From Ralstonia sp. A12 (lineage in GTDB: Bacteria > Pseudomonadota > Gammaproteobacteria > Burkholderiales > Burkholderiaceae): DNA of 64,000 nucleotides. The notes under the pieces are model-generated. The model worked only from the letters and a program-made list of their open reading frames with translations, was not told the origin of the DNA and made no database searches. Shown piece after piece: positions 1-8,829 of this stretch (the stretch's first letter is position 1; each line of letters begins with the position of its first letter). The stretch covers positions 186,001 to 250,000 of the forward strand of contig NZ_JSZO01000014.1 of NCBI RefSeq assembly GCF_000801955.1, written 5' to 3'. The position numbers were made by a program, and so were the translations under genes.

Positions 1-1684
1 CGCGGATGGGCTGGTCTTCGACGGCGGCGCGCATGCGCGCGGTCAGCACATCGGCAGGCAGCAGGCTGGCCAGGCGCGCACGCTGCGTGGCATCGCTGGG
101 CAGATAGCGTGCGGGGTTCTCGAACCCAGCCAGCACGCCCGCATCCACCAACGGTTGCAGTTGCGCGGCCACCTTCTCCGCGCCCTGCAGGGCCGCCTGT
201 TCGGTCGCACCCGGAATCACCACCAGATAGCGCACGTCTGGCGCGCCCACATCGGCGCGCAGGCTGGCATCGAGTGCCTGGCTCTTCGCAGGCACCGGGC
301 TGAGCGCGGCCAGTTCGCGGCTCCATAGGCCATCGCGATGCAGCACAAGTGCGGCACATGCGCCCACCAGAACAAGCACCAGCAACCCGCGCACGCGTGG
401 CGCGGCGTGTGCCGCGCGCGCCAGCCACGCACCGAGCTTGGCAACGTCGCGAATCTCCACGTGCGCACCACGCAGATGCGGCAACACATAACGTGTGACC
501 AGCGCCGCCGTCACCAGCCCGACAATCGAATACGCTCCAAGCTGCACAAGCCCCGGAAAGCCCGAGAACAGCATCGACGCAAAACCGCACACCGAGGTCA
601 GCACACCCAGCCGGATCGTCGGCCAGTACGCGGCAATCCACGCGCGCAGCGAATCATCGGCACGTGCAGTGCGTGTGTGGGCCGACTGCACGAACAGGTA
701 GATCGAATAGTCGACAGCCTCGCCGATGAGCGTGGTGCCGAACCCGAGCGTCAACCCATGCACCGTGCCGAACCCGACGCTGACCGCCGCCACCCCGGCC
801 GCCACACCCGAGAGCACCGGCAACAGCCCGAGCACCAGCGTGCGCGGCGAGCGATACACCGTCAGCAGCAGCGCAACGATCAGCACGAGGCTCAACGCAG
901 AAAGGCGCTCCACGTCGTGCTTGATGGTGTCGCGCGTGTCGACCGAGAACACGCCGGGGCCGGTCATCAGCAGCGTGGTCGATGCGGCATTCGGCACGGT
1001 GCGCGCGGCCGCATCGAACGCGCGGCGCACGGTGTCGATGGCGCGGGCTTGTGCATCGGTGTCGGAGCCGGCAGCGGCAGTCTGTGCGACCAGCACGGCG
1101 CGCTTGCCGTCGTGTGAGGCCCAGACGCCGTTCGACATGGACGGCAGTGCTGTGCTGTCGAGCTGGCTGACCAGTGCGGCCACCTCGCCGGTGGGGTCGC
1201 GGGGCAGCATATTCTTGGCGACCAATCCGGCCGATGACGCCAGCAGGTCCAGGCTCTCGCCCAGTGCCGCGTGCAGCCCTTCGGCGGAGAAGCGCTGCGG
1301 TGTGACGGCCGGGCTGAGCAGATAGCGATGTGTGAACACGAACGCTCGGTCGCGCGCCTCGCTCACGGGTTCGCCGTTGTTGATGGCGTTGAACTGCGCG
1401 TCGGCACGCAGCGTGGCAGCAAGCTGCCGAGACAATGTTGCACGCGTAGGCGCATCGCCGCCTTCGATGCCGATGAGGATCAGCCGTGACACCAACCCCT
1501 CACGCAGCTGGTCGACCAGCACGCGTTGCTCTGCGCTGGGCGAGCGCGGCAGAAAGGCGGAGAGATCTGCCGTGAAGCTTGTGCGCCCGATCACGACTGC
1601 ACACAGCAGCAGGCCGAACAGCCACACCAGCACGGCGGGCTGCCGCAGTGCACGTGCGTCGTTGGCGGGCTCGCGCATCGGCAT
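1..1684 (-). CDS. MMPL/RND-type exporter of an aryl-polyene-like cluster, 3' end cut by window edge
   Basis: About 561 residues are visible from an ATG at 1684; the reading frame stays open to the left edge, so the C-terminal part is missing. After one N-terminal membrane segment (around WLFGLLLCAVVIG) comes a large periplasmic loop. A block of membrane helices follows, including LVLIVALLLTVYRSPRTLVL and a segment with GEAVDYSIYLFV, the pattern of the COG4258 predicted exporters in the MMPL/RND superfamily. A second periplasmic domain has begun when the sequence ends. Proteins of this kind accompany aryl polyene and related fatty acyl clusters and are thought to move the lipid product outward. 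Five bases separate it from the LolA-like gene upstream, so the two are co-transcribed. Function is inferred from family and neighbours. Confidence 0.85.
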   Translation of the reverse strand, partial: MPMREPANDARALRQPAVLVWLFGLLLCAVVIGRTSFTADLSAFLPRSPSAEQRVLVDQLREGLVSRLILIGIEGGDAPTRATLSRQLAATLRADAQFNAINNGEPVSEARDRAFVFTHRYLLSPAVTPQRFSAEGLHAALGESLDLLASSAGLVAKNMLPRDPTGEVAALVSQLDSTALPSMSNGVWASHDGKRAVLVAQTAAAGSDTDAQARAIDTVRRAFDAAARTVPNAASTTLLMTGPGVFSVDTRDTIKHDVERLSALSLVLIVALLLTVYRSPRTLVLGLLPVLSGVAAGVAAVSVGFGTVHGLTLGFGTTLIGEAVDYSIYLFVQSAHTRTARADDSLRAWIAAYWPTIRLGVLTSVCGFASMLFSGFPGLVQLGAYSIVGLVTAALVTRYVLPHLRGAHVEIRDVAKLGAWLARAAHAAPRVRGLLVLVLVGACAALVLHRDGLWSRELAALSPVPAKSQALDASLRADVGAPDVRYLVVIPGATEQAALQGAEKVAAQLQPLVDAGVLAGFENPARYLPSDATQRARLASLLPADVLTARMRAAVEDQPIR

Positions 1685-1689
1685 CGGCT

Positions 1690-2283
1690 TCAGTGATTGA
1701 TCGGTCGCAGGCGCATCAGCGAGTGGTCGCCGTCTGCCTGGCGGATGGCGACGCTGCGCAGCACATCGCGCGTGCCATCGAGCGTGATGGTGTTGACCAC
1801 CTTCTGCATGCGCGCGTCGATGGGGGTGAGCGTCAGCGTCCAGTCATCGCCCCGGCCGCTGATGGCGACCTTGTACACCGCTTCGAGCGCGTAGCGATTG
1901 CCGGCCAGCGTTGCGCGGATGCTCTCGATGAATGCGGCGAGCTCCGGATACTGCGCAAGCGGCATCGAGAACTTGCGCTGGTTGCGCTCGACGGTCAGCG
2001 TGTTGCCGTCGATCACGAGGTGCTCGGGCTTGGGTGCCAGCGTGTGCTTCTCCAGGTGGTCGGGCGCGACGAAGACGAGTTCACCGGATGACTCCACGGG
2101 CTGCGCGGTAATCGACAGCGTCTTCGTTTCGGTAAAGGTGGCGCGCCCGGACTTGTTGCGCGCAAGGGTGGACATCAGACGGTCGAGCGTCCAGCCGGAG
2201 GTGTCAGCGGCATGGACGGTGCCGGCGAGCATGCTGGCGGTGAGCATGGCAACGCAGGCGCGAAGCAGTGAGCGAGAGGTCAT
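1690..2283 (-). CDS. LolA-like outer-membrane lipoprotein carrier family protein
   Basis: 197 residues with a clear Sec signal peptide (hydrophobic stretch LLRACVAMLTASMLAG, likely cleavage after VHA). The mature part is a LolA-like half-barrel: an early Leu-rich helix (WTLDRLMSTLA) followed by strands with F-x-E-T-K and a central EHLVIDGNTL segment. LolA proteins carry lipidic cargo across the periplasm. This divergent paralogue is a standard member of aryl-polyene-type clusters, where it probably carries the cluster's lipid rather than lipoproteins. Its start overlaps the acyltransferase stop by four bases, so translation is coupled. The cargo is inferred. Confidence 0.85.
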   Translation of the reverse strand: MTSRSLLRACVAMLTASMLAGTVHAADTSGWTLDRLMSTLARNKSGRATFTETKTLSITAQPVESSGELVFVAPDHLEKHTLAPKPEHLVIDGNTLTVERNQRKFSMPLAQYPELAAFIESIRATLAGNRYALEAVYKVAISGRGDDWTLTLTPIDARMQKVVNTITLDGTRDVLRSVAIRQADGDHSLMRLRPINH

Positions 2284-3251
2284 GGCGTCTGGGTTTCCTG
2301 GCCTTCTGGGCGTCCGGCGGGGTGCTGCTCGGTCGCGCTGGCATCCTGCCAGAAGTCGAAGAAGTTGAACCAGTTGTAGGGCGCGGTGCGGCAGCAGTGT
2401 TCGACGTGTTCCACATAGCGTGCCAGCGCGGCCTGGACGGCGGCGGCACGGTCCTCGCGTTGCAGGTTCGTGAAGTCGGCCAGCTTGTCGAACTGCACGG
2501 CGTAGCGGTTGCCGCCCAGGTGCAGGCCGGACATGAACAGCACCGGTCGCTTGAGCATGGCGGCCATGTGCAGCGGCCCCAGCGGAAACGCAGCAGGGGC
2601 GCCGAGAAAGTCCACGCGCTGCACGGAAGCACCCGCATCGCGCAGCAACGTACGATCGGCCAGCATGCCGACCAGGCGATTGTCGTCGAGTGCCTCGCGC
2701 ACCTGCAGCATCGCATCGACGCGCCCCAGCGGAATGATCTCCGGCGCCGCGGCTGGGTTGATGGCGGCAACGGCGGCGTTGATGTTGCGTGCGTTGTCTT
2801 CGTACATGGCAACCGATACACGCAGATCCGGCACCGTGCGGCCGAGTGCGCGCACCACCTCGAAGCTGCCCAGGTGCGCGCCCAGCAGGAAGGCACCACG
2901 CCCCTGCGCGAGCACCTCATGCACATGCTCCTGCCCCTGCAACTGAATGTCGAACAGGTCGAACCGCGCATGCATCAGGTAGATGCGGTCGTGGATTGTG
3001 GTGCCGAAGGTGAGCATGTGCCGATAGACCTCAAGCATGCTGACCCTACCTGCAGGCCTGCCGAGCGTGCGCCGCAGGTAGTCGCGCGATGCACGGCAGG
3101 CCGCGGGTGAGCACAGCACGAAGTACAGCGTGCCCAGTTGCAGCACGAGCCGACTGAATGGCCGGCCCAGGTGCAACGAGACCCAGGTCATCACGCGCAG
3201 TGCTGCCAGGTTGCTCCGCTCCGGGCGCTCGGCCCATTCAGGGCGCTTCAT
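2280..3251 (-). CDS. LpxL/HtrB-type lipid acyltransferase
   Basis: 323 residues of the lysophospholipid/lipid A acyltransferase superfamily. The catalytic H-x4-E motif is visible in GAHLGSFEVVRA at about residues 124-135. A basic and hydrophobic N-terminus (ALRVMTWVSLHLGRPFSRLV) fits peripheral or single-span anchoring in the inner membrane. In E. coli-type aryl polyene clusters the acyltransferase is usually fused behind a glycosyltransferase. Here it stands alone, and the only glycosyltransferase nearby is a separate gene at 6450-7220 on the other strand. Four-base overlaps with both neighbours indicate tight co-translation. The likely role is transfer of the polyene or fatty acyl chain to a lipid head group, inferred from context. 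Confidence 0.85.
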   Translation of the reverse strand: MKRPEWAERPERSNLAALRVMTWVSLHLGRPFSRLVLQLGTLYFVLCSPAACRASRDYLRRTLGRPAGRVSMLEVYRHMLTFGTTIHDRIYLMHARFDLFDIQLQGQEHVHEVLAQGRGAFLLGAHLGSFEVVRALGRTVPDLRVSVAMYEDNARNINAAVAAINPAAAPEIIPLGRVDAMLQVREALDDNRLVGMLADRTLLRDAGASVQRVDFLGAPAAFPLGPLHMAAMLKRPVLFMSGLHLGGNRYAVQFDKLADFTNLQREDRAAAVQAALARYVEHVEHCCRTAPYNWFNFFDFWQDASATEQHPAGRPEGQETQTP

Positions 3252-4951
3252 GCCGGCACGGCCTCTGGCGTGCGCGCCTGCGTGCTGAGCACACCGCTGG
3301 CCACCTCACGCTCGCCCGCGCGGATCGTGAAGCGGATTGCGCCACTGGCCGTGGTGTCGAACGTGAGATCAAGCGCTTCGCCCGGCGCTGCAGGGCTCAG
3401 AAACTTGGCCGAGCCGAGCTGGCAGGCATCGAACGAGCGGCCCAGCGCCACCCCGATCGTGTGGATCGCATGATCGAGCAGCACCACACCCGGCACGATC
3501 GGGCGCCCCGGAAAGTGGCCGGGCAGGGCAGGGTGATCGACGGGGATGGTGAAACGCATCGCGGGCTTTCGATGGTGGAGTTGCAGTTGTTGCGCAACCA
3601 GCGTGGCCAGCGTATCCCGCGCCAGCTTGCCGGTGCCGTTGCGCGGCAGCGCATCGACAAACAGCAGCGGGCGCGGCAGGAATGCAGCATCGATGCGCTC
3701 GTGCAGCGCGCGCAGCAACGTTGCTGCACTCAGCCCTGGTGCAACAACCAGCGCCACCAGCCGCGTGACCGGCATGCCGCCATACGCATGCGGCGTGGCC
3801 GGTGCATCGTCCGGCATGAAGAACACGCCGTCCACCACGCCCGCAATCGCATTGAGCTGATGGTTCAGATACGCGAGCGAAGACCGCTTGCCGGCAATGT
3901 TGATGAGATCCGCCTTGCGCCCGTGCAGCAGGAAGTGTGTGTCGTCCAGCAACTCCAGCGTATCGCCCATCGGCACCGGGGTTTCCACATGTCCGCCGGA
4001 GACCCACACCGTTGGGCCGTCGTCATCGGTGGTACCCGAACGCGACTCCAGCCGAATATCGGGATACGCATGCCACGCGGTGTCCTGTGCCGTGCGCCGC
4101 GTGGCGATCTGGCCGGTCTCGGTGCTGCCGTAGATTTCGACGAGCGGGGCGGCTAGGCGTGCTTCTGCCTCGCGTGCCAGCGCGGTTGATAGCGACGCGG
4201 TGGCCGACAGCACCAGCGCTGCGCCCGGCAGCGTGGGCTCCGACGCCAGCAGCGCCCGCAGGTGCACCGGTGAGGTCACTAGCACGCGCGGTTCCGGCAC
4301 GGCCTCCAGCGCTTCGCGGATGTCCGCCGGATAGAACGGCTGCCGGTTGCTCAACGCCAGGCCAGCCTGCAGCGCGAGCAGCACCGTCACTTCAAAGCCA
4401 TACATGTGCTGCGCGGGCACGGTGCCGACCAGCGTGAAGGCGCGCCCGTCATTCAGCCCGAGCCGCGCAGCGCCCGCGCGCATGCACCGCACCAGCCCGC
4501 CCCACGTCTTGCGATGCGGCACCGGCGCGCCGGTCGAGCCAGACGTGAACAGATAGGCCATGACCTGCGACGCATCAATCTGCGGCACATCGACAGGCGC
4601 ATCGCACGGTGTTGCATCATCGGCGTAGTGGAAGCCAGGCAGGTCGACAGGGCACGCGCTTGCATCGTGCAGGCAGAACACATCGGGTGCGAACGCCGCC
4701 AACTGCCGCACCATCTGCGGCGTTTGCATGGGCGGCAGCAGGCTGATCTTGCCGGCCACCAGCGTCGCGCACAGACCGACGGCGAAGCGGTAGCGGTCTG
4801 CGCAGGCGTTGAAGACGTGGCCGCCCGGCGGAAGCATCGCAGCCAGCCGCTTCACGTCGACAAGGAACGCACGCACGGAAACCGGGGTGCCGTCGCGCCA
4901 GGCGAGCGTGTGGTCCAGCGAGGTGTGGGAGACCAGCGGGTAAGTCGGCAT
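3248..4951 (-). CDS. AMP-dependent acyl-CoA/ACP synthetase fused to a FabZ-like dehydratase
   Basis: 567 residues with two domains. Residues about 1-450 are an ANL-superfamily adenylating enzyme: phosphate loop LFTSGSTGAP near 134-143, adenine-binding motif EIYGSTETG, and the terminal K-loop region RNGTGKLARD. Residues about 465-567 form a hotdog domain with the dehydratase signature HFPGRPIVPGV at 479-489, as in FabZ/FabA. In aryl polyene clusters the AMP ligase loads the aryl starter acid and the dehydratase works during chain extension. These are separate genes in the classical clusters, so this is a fusion of two pathway steps. It overlaps the acyltransferase start by four bases and lies 33 bases after the membrane protein gene. 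Confidence 0.88.
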   Translation of the reverse strand: MPTYPLVSHTSLDHTLAWRDGTPVSVRAFLVDVKRLAAMLPPGGHVFNACADRYRFAVGLCATLVAGKISLLPPMQTPQMVRQLAAFAPDVFCLHDASACPVDLPGFHYADDATPCDAPVDVPQIDASQVMAYLFTSGSTGAPVPHRKTWGGLVRCMRAGAARLGLNDGRAFTLVGTVPAQHMYGFEVTVLLALQAGLALSNRQPFYPADIREALEAVPEPRVLVTSPVHLRALLASEPTLPGAALVLSATASLSTALAREAEARLAAPLVEIYGSTETGQIATRRTAQDTAWHAYPDIRLESRSGTTDDDGPTVWVSGGHVETPVPMGDTLELLDDTHFLLHGRKADLINIAGKRSSLAYLNHQLNAIAGVVDGVFFMPDDAPATPHAYGGMPVTRLVALVVAPGLSAATLLRALHERIDAAFLPRPLLFVDALPRNGTGKLARDTLATLVAQQLQLHHRKPAMRFTIPVDHPALPGHFPGRPIVPGVVLLDHAIHTIGVALGRSFDACQLGSAKFLSPAAPGEALDLTFDTTASGAIRFTIRAGEREVASGVLSTQARTPEAVPA

Positions 4952-4984
4952 GAAGCAATCTCGGGTGATGCAGTGGGCGTGGGT

Positions 4985-5617
4985 TTAGCGGGGTTGCCGG
5001 TAAGCACGCACGGCGTCGAACAGGCTGGAGCGCGGCTCGTCGCGCAGCACGATGCGCCGGCAGACGTATTCCGCGGCAAACATCACGCCCACCAGCGGCA
5101 GCGATATGTAGTTGGCAAACGTGGCCCACGTGACGATCGATGCCATGGCAAACAGCAGCGTGGAGACCGCCGCCGTTGCCAGGAAGAACACCATCCATGC
5201 CACTGTCACCTGCTGCGAATACCGAGTGATGCGTGGCGTGAGCGTGCCGTGCACGATGGCGGCAAAGCGCGTGCACAGCGGTTCGCGCCCAGCGACCAGC
5301 GTGCGGCCGAATACGTAAGCCATCATCAGATTGAAGCTCGCATGCTCGAGGTACAGGCCCCATTCGAAATGGCGTGCCAGCGGTTCGCGAACACTCCACA
5401 GTGCACCGCAGACCAGCAACCACAGCGGCAGCACCCAAACACGCTGCGCAGAGCGGGCTGCGGCCACCAGCGCAATGGCCAACGGCGGCACGAGCGCCAT
5501 CGCCAGCCCGAAGCCATGCATGCCCGGTGTCGCCACCGCGTAATGCGCGCCCACCTGGTAGGCCACGACCGCAGCCACGCCTGCCGCGCCGCGCAAGATG
5601 CCGGTCAGTCGATCCAT
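4985..5617 (-). CDS. COG4648-type integral membrane protein of the aryl-polyene-like cluster
   Basis: 210 residues with about five hydrophobic segments, for example GAAGVAAVVAYQVGAHY, LAMALVPPLAIALVAAA, VWVLPLWLLVCGALW and WMVFFLATAAVSTLLFAM. No catalytic motif is evident. The conserved HASFNLMMAYVFGRTL stretch is typical of COG4648 proteins, which are found almost only beside ACP, AMP-ligase and MMPL genes in aryl polyene loci; their biochemical role is unknown. It is the first gene of the minus-strand operon, so a promoter is expected in the region 5618-6145. Confidence 0.8.
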   Translation of the reverse strand: MDRLTGILRGAAGVAAVVAYQVGAHYAVATPGMHGFGLAMALVPPLAIALVAAARSAQRVWVLPLWLLVCGALWSVREPLARHFEWGLYLEHASFNLMMAYVFGRTLVAGREPLCTRFAAIVHGTLTPRITRYSQQVTVAWMVFFLATAAVSTLLFAMASIVTWATFANYISLPLVGVMFAAEYVCRRIVLRDEPRSSLFDAVRAYRQPR

Positions 5618-6145
5618 GTCAGAAGGGCGTGGAAGAAGCGGTGCTGCATCAGGTGTTGGGTAGGTCTGTCCGGTTGCTGGAAGTGCCGGGCATTTTCATC
5701 ATACGCAGGCGCCAGCGGGCCGGTTGGTGCAGTCCGGGCCTCGCCGGACAATTCTGGCCGCCACATTCTAGTGGCCCGCACGTGCCTCGCCCGACTGGTC
5801 GATGCTGCGTTTGTAACCGGATGTACAAGCTGTCGAACGTGTGATGAAAGCGTCTGGGTGCCGATTGGCGATACGGCGCGGTGTTACCCCAAAGTTGAAT
5901 CGTTTGCGTCACAAATGCGGGTATCGCGCGCGGGGTTTTTGTCACGGTTTCGCGCTATACGAGGGGGGACCCTTCGACTAGAATCCGCGTAGCTTAAACG
6001 ACCCCCATACCGCACGGGCGGGGGCAGGGCACGGCAGGGTTTCGGGCGAGGAGGACATCGTCGCTTCAGGCCACATTCCTGGCCGCATTCCCTCGCTACA
6101 GGGTCTCTGTCAGCAGACCTTACGCTGCCCGTGTGAGCAAGACCG
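5618..6145. other. Divergent intergenic region of the aryl-polyene-like locus
   Basis: 528 bases between the minus-strand operon and the plus-strand acyl carrier protein gene, which should hold both promoters. I see no convincing gene. Two short hairpins lie near its left end: 5732-5737 with 5744-5749 (GTCCGG/CCGGAC) and GCCAC/GTGGC flanking ATTCTA around 5759-5774. A TAGAAT hexamer at 5979-5984 could be a -10 element for the plus-strand genes, but no good -35 sits at the right distance. Confidence 0.4.
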
Positions 6146-6406
6146 ATGAACGATCTGGAAAAAGAACTCGCCGCCCTGATGATCGGCGAGCTGAATCTCG
6201 AAGACATCCAACTCGACACCCTGACCGCCGATACGGCGCTGTATGGCGAAGGGTTTGCGCTCGACTCCATCGACATTCTTGAAGTCGCGCTGCTGATCTC
6301 CAAGAAGTACGGCTTCGAACTGCGTTCGGGCAATCCGGACAACGCCAAGATCTTCGCTTCGCTGGGTTCGCTGGCGGCCTACGTGGCCGCCCACCGCACA
6401 CGATAG
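6146..6406 (+). CDS. Acyl carrier protein
   Basis: 86 residues, the usual size for a discrete ACP. The phosphopantetheine attachment serine is S41 in FALDSIDILEVAL, preceded by an acidic helix and followed by the hydrophobic helix II typical of ACPs. It carries growing acyl chains as thioesters in the cytoplasm. Its position opposite the COG4648/AMP-ligase operon points to a dedicated ACP for the polyene-like product rather than housekeeping AcpP. Classical clusters carry two ACPs in tandem; only one is visible here. The glycosyltransferase gene follows within about 45 bases. Confidence 0.88.
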   Translation: MNDLEKELAALMIGELNLEDIQLDTLTADTALYGEGFALDSIDILEVALLISKKYGFELRSGNPDNAKIFASLGSLAAYVAAHRTR

Positions 6407-6449
6407 GCACACGTTGGTGCCCGACACGTTGCCGCGCACGCATGACGCC

Positions 6450-7220
6450 ATGCCGATGACCGGCGCATCTTCCACGCACCTCGTCCTGATCCCTAGCTAC
6501 AACCCGGGCGTCAAGCTTGATGAGACCGTGCGCAGCGCCCGCGCGCAATGGAACCCCGTCTGGGTGGTGGTCGACGGCAGCACCGATGGCAGCGCCGAGC
6601 GCCTGCAGGCCATGGCCGCTCAGGACCCTGGGCTGCACGTGATCGTGCTGCCGCACAACCAGGGCAAGGGCGTGGCCATCCAGGCTGGGCTCGAGGCCGC
6701 TGCCGCACGCGGCTTCTCTTACGTGCTGACCATGGATTCCGACGGCCAGCACCCCGCTGACCTGATCCCCGCCTTTATGGCCGCCTCGCAGGCGGCACCC
6801 GATGCGATGATCCTCGGGCAACCGGTGTTCGATACAAGCGCGCCGCAATTGCGCGTGCAGGGCCGGCGCCTGTCGAACGTGTGCGCAGACCTCGAAACGC
6901 TGTGGGCGGGTATCGGCGATACGTTGTTCGGATTCCGCGTGTACCCGATCGCGCCGCTGGTCGCCATCATGCGCAGGCACACGTGGATGCGCGGCTTCGA
7001 CTTTGACCCCGAAGCGGCCGTGCGTCTGTGCTGGGCCGGCGTGCGCCCGATCCGGGTGGATGCGCCGGTGCGGTATTTCCGGGTGAGCGAAGGCGGCGTG
7101 TCGCATTTCCAGTATCTGCGCGACAACATCCTGCTGGTGGGCATGCACCTGCGCTTGACGGCAGGCGGGTTGCTGCGTTTGCCTTGGCAGATCGCCCGGC
7201 GCTTGCAGCGGGGCTGGTAG
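6450..7220 (+). CDS. Family 2 glycosyltransferase
   Basis: 256 residues from the ATG at 6450. In-frame TTG (6414) and GTG (6417) codons are possible alternative starts and no strong ribosome site decides between them. The fold signature is clear: VLIPSYNPG at the N-terminus, the VVVDGSTDGS nucleotide-sugar motif, a glycine-rich HNQGKGVAIQAG, and the metal-binding DSDGQHP. The GT-A domain is followed by a short C-terminal amphipathic region. GT2 enzymes transfer sugars or polyprenyl-linked sugars at the inner membrane. Next to the ACP it probably builds the glycolipid head group of the aryl-polyene-like lipid. In related clusters the same domain is fused to the acyltransferase. Confidence 0.85.
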   Translation: MPMTGASSTHLVLIPSYNPGVKLDETVRSARAQWNPVWVVVDGSTDGSAERLQAMAAQDPGLHVIVLPHNQGKGVAIQAGLEAAAARGFSYVLTMDSDGQHPADLIPAFMAASQAAPDAMILGQPVFDTSAPQLRVQGRRLSNVCADLETLWAGIGDTLFGFRVYPIAPLVAIMRRHTWMRGFDFDPEAAVRLCWAGVRPIRVDAPVRYFRVSEGGVSHFQYLRDNILLVGMHLRLTAGGLLRLPWQIARRLQRGW

Positions 7221-7233
7221 ACGCGACGTCGGC

Positions 7234-7815
7234 TTACGCGACGGCGCGAGCAGTGGCCTTGGCTTGATTGAGCAGAATCTGCGCCGCAAGCCACGCCCGG
7301 GTGGCGGCGGTGGGGTCGCCAACAGCGCGCGCATCAGCCGTGGCGCCGGAGAGCAGCATCACGTAGACCCCCGCGAGCTGCCGTGCCGCGTCGGCGGGCA
7401 CTTCTTCTATGAGCAGCGTCTCGATCATGTTGAGCAGATCGTCGCGGTAGCGCACTGCCACGTCGGTCACCTTGGGGCAGGTCGCGCCAAATTCGGCCAG
7501 CGCGCGCTCGAACAGGCAGCCGGCAAACTCCGGGCTGCGGAACCACGCTTCATACCAGTCGAAGATGCCCTTCAGGCGGGCATTGACGTCAGGCATGGTC
7601 GAAAGCTGCTCGGCCATGCTGTTCATGATGAAGGTGTAGCGCTGCTCCAGCACTTCCTTGATCAGGTCTTCCTTGCCGGAAAAGTGCCGATAAAGCGTCA
7701 TGCGCGCGACACCGGACTCGTTGATGATCCAATCAACGCCGACCGGGTAGAAGCCGTGCCGGGAAAACAGCTCGCTGGCCTTGTCCACCACTTGTTGGCG
7801 CTTGCTTGCGCGCAT
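7234..7815 (-). CDS. TetR-family transcriptional regulator
   Basis: 193 residues. The N-terminal helix-turn-helix is evident (KASELFSRHGFYPVGVDWII followed by SGVARMTLYRHFSGKEDLI). The C-terminal ligand domain is TetR-like (QRYTFIMNSMAEQL onward). The RHGFYPVGVDWI form is common in regulators of multidrug or electrophile-responsive genes. It converges on the glycosyltransferase (13 bases apart) and is divergent from the Sel1 lipoprotein gene. A TAGA/TCTA palindrome inside a good promoter lies at 7954-7983. Target genes are inferred from position only. Confidence 0.9.
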   Translation of the reverse strand: MRASKRQQVVDKASELFSRHGFYPVGVDWIINESGVARMTLYRHFSGKEDLIKEVLEQRYTFIMNSMAEQLSTMPDVNARLKGIFDWYEAWFRSPEFAGCLFERALAEFGATCPKVTDVAVRYRDDLLNMIETLLIEEVPADAARQLAGVYVMLLSGATADARAVGDPTAATRAWLAAQILLNQAKATARAVA

Positions 7816-7953
7816 TGCTACCTCTCTTGATTGCTGGGTTGCATCTTAGCATCGGCCCCTTGCCGCATCCTGTGGATTTGGCTGGCGGCCAGACCGTGCC
7901 CGGACTGTTGTTGCCATGTCAGCTTTACGCTTTGGTAACACAAGTTCACATGG

Positions 7954-7983
7954 TTGACGCTAAAGTAGACCGATCTATATCAT
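7954..7983 (+). promoter_or_regulatory. Sigma70-like promoter with an embedded TetR-type operator
   Basis: A -35 hexamer TTGACG (7954-7959) is followed by -10 candidates TATATC (7976-7981, spacer 16) and TATCAT (7978-7983, spacer 18). The spacer contains TAGACCGATCTA (7966-7977), with TAGA/TCTA arms around CCGA, which resembles operators of NemR-like TetR repressors. Binding here would block RNA polymerase. It points toward the lipoprotein gene at 8110 and sits about 150 bases upstream of the TetR start. Confidence 0.5.
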
Positions 7984-8109
7984 GTGCCCGCAATTCGTAT
8001 GTGGGGCGGGGAAAAGAAGGCTTTGCGCGACCGGTTGGGGCATACCCATCCGGGGCTGACGGGGTCTCTCTCAATCGACAGCAACAATAAGAAATAAGAG
8101 GTCAGACGA

Positions 8110-8691
8110 ATGCGTAATCGTTTGCTGATGCTGGGGGCAGTCGTGTGGTTGGCCGCGTGTGCCCAGCCGCAACCGCCCAGCGATGTGGTGCGGATTTGCG
8201 ACGATCGTGGGTGCGCCGATCGGCCGAAGGCTCAAGTGGCTTTTGACCAGGCGAATATCCCGGACGAAGAGCCGCGCATCGCGGCCCTCAAGGAAGTCGC
8301 CAAGCGTGAACCCAAGGCCGCCTACGACCTGGGCCTGCGCTACTTCCGCGGCGACGGCGTGCGTCAGGACAGCTACCAGGCGCTGGTGTGGATGCGAGAG
8401 GCTGCCGAACACGGCAACCTGGCGGCGCAGAAGGCGCTGGGCGCGTTCTACCTGTTCGGCCTTGAAGAAATGGGCTCCGACCCGGCTGAAGCCGAAAAAT
8501 GGCTCTCGATTGCGGTAAGCCGCGGCGATAAGGAATCCAAGAAGCTGCTCAATGAAGCGCGCAAGGCGAAACAGTCGGAGCAGGACGACTACAAGTGGCG
8601 CGCGCAGTGGCGCACCACCTATTACAACTACTGGTACTCGGGTTATCCGTATTTGGGTGTCTGGCGTCAGACAACCTGGTACTGGTACTGA
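8110..8691 (+). CDS. Sel1/TPR-like repeat lipoprotein
   Basis: 193 residues. The lipobox LAAC places the lipidated cysteine at C17, so the mature protein is membrane-anchored, probably in the outer membrane. Residues about 60-150 contain Sel1-type helical repeats (AAYDLGLRYFRGDGVRQDSY, then AAQKALGAFYLFGL), which mediate protein-protein contacts. The C-terminus is strikingly rich in Tyr and Trp (YYNYWYSGYPYLGVWR, ending WYWY), which is unusual for the family. It is followed after 138 bases by another lipoprotein gene of the CsgG type, suggesting a shared envelope role. Function is otherwise unknown. Confidence 0.82.
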   Translation: MRNRLLMLGAVVWLAACAQPQPPSDVVRICDDRGCADRPKAQVAFDQANIPDEEPRIAALKEVAKREPKAAYDLGLRYFRGDGVRQDSYQALVWMREAAEHGNLAAQKALGAFYLFGLEEMGSDPAEAEKWLSIAVSRGDKESKKLLNEARKAKQSEQDDYKWRAQWRTTYYNYWYSGYPYLGVWRQTTWYWY

Positions 8692-8829
8692 CCGGACAAG
8701 CAAAAGCGTTATCGCGTTTTTAAGGTGCTTTGGGGAGGGGGAAACTCGTCGTGCGCCTTGCCAAGGGGGGCTTATCGAGTCGAAGGACGCGTAAGCCGGA
8801 AATCGACTCAATTCGAGCCACAAAACAAT

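Noticed and set aside
5649-5945. A 98-codon minus-strand gene in the aryl-polyene divergent region
   Set aside because: It overlaps hairpins and the probable promoter zone and has no ribosome site or family features.
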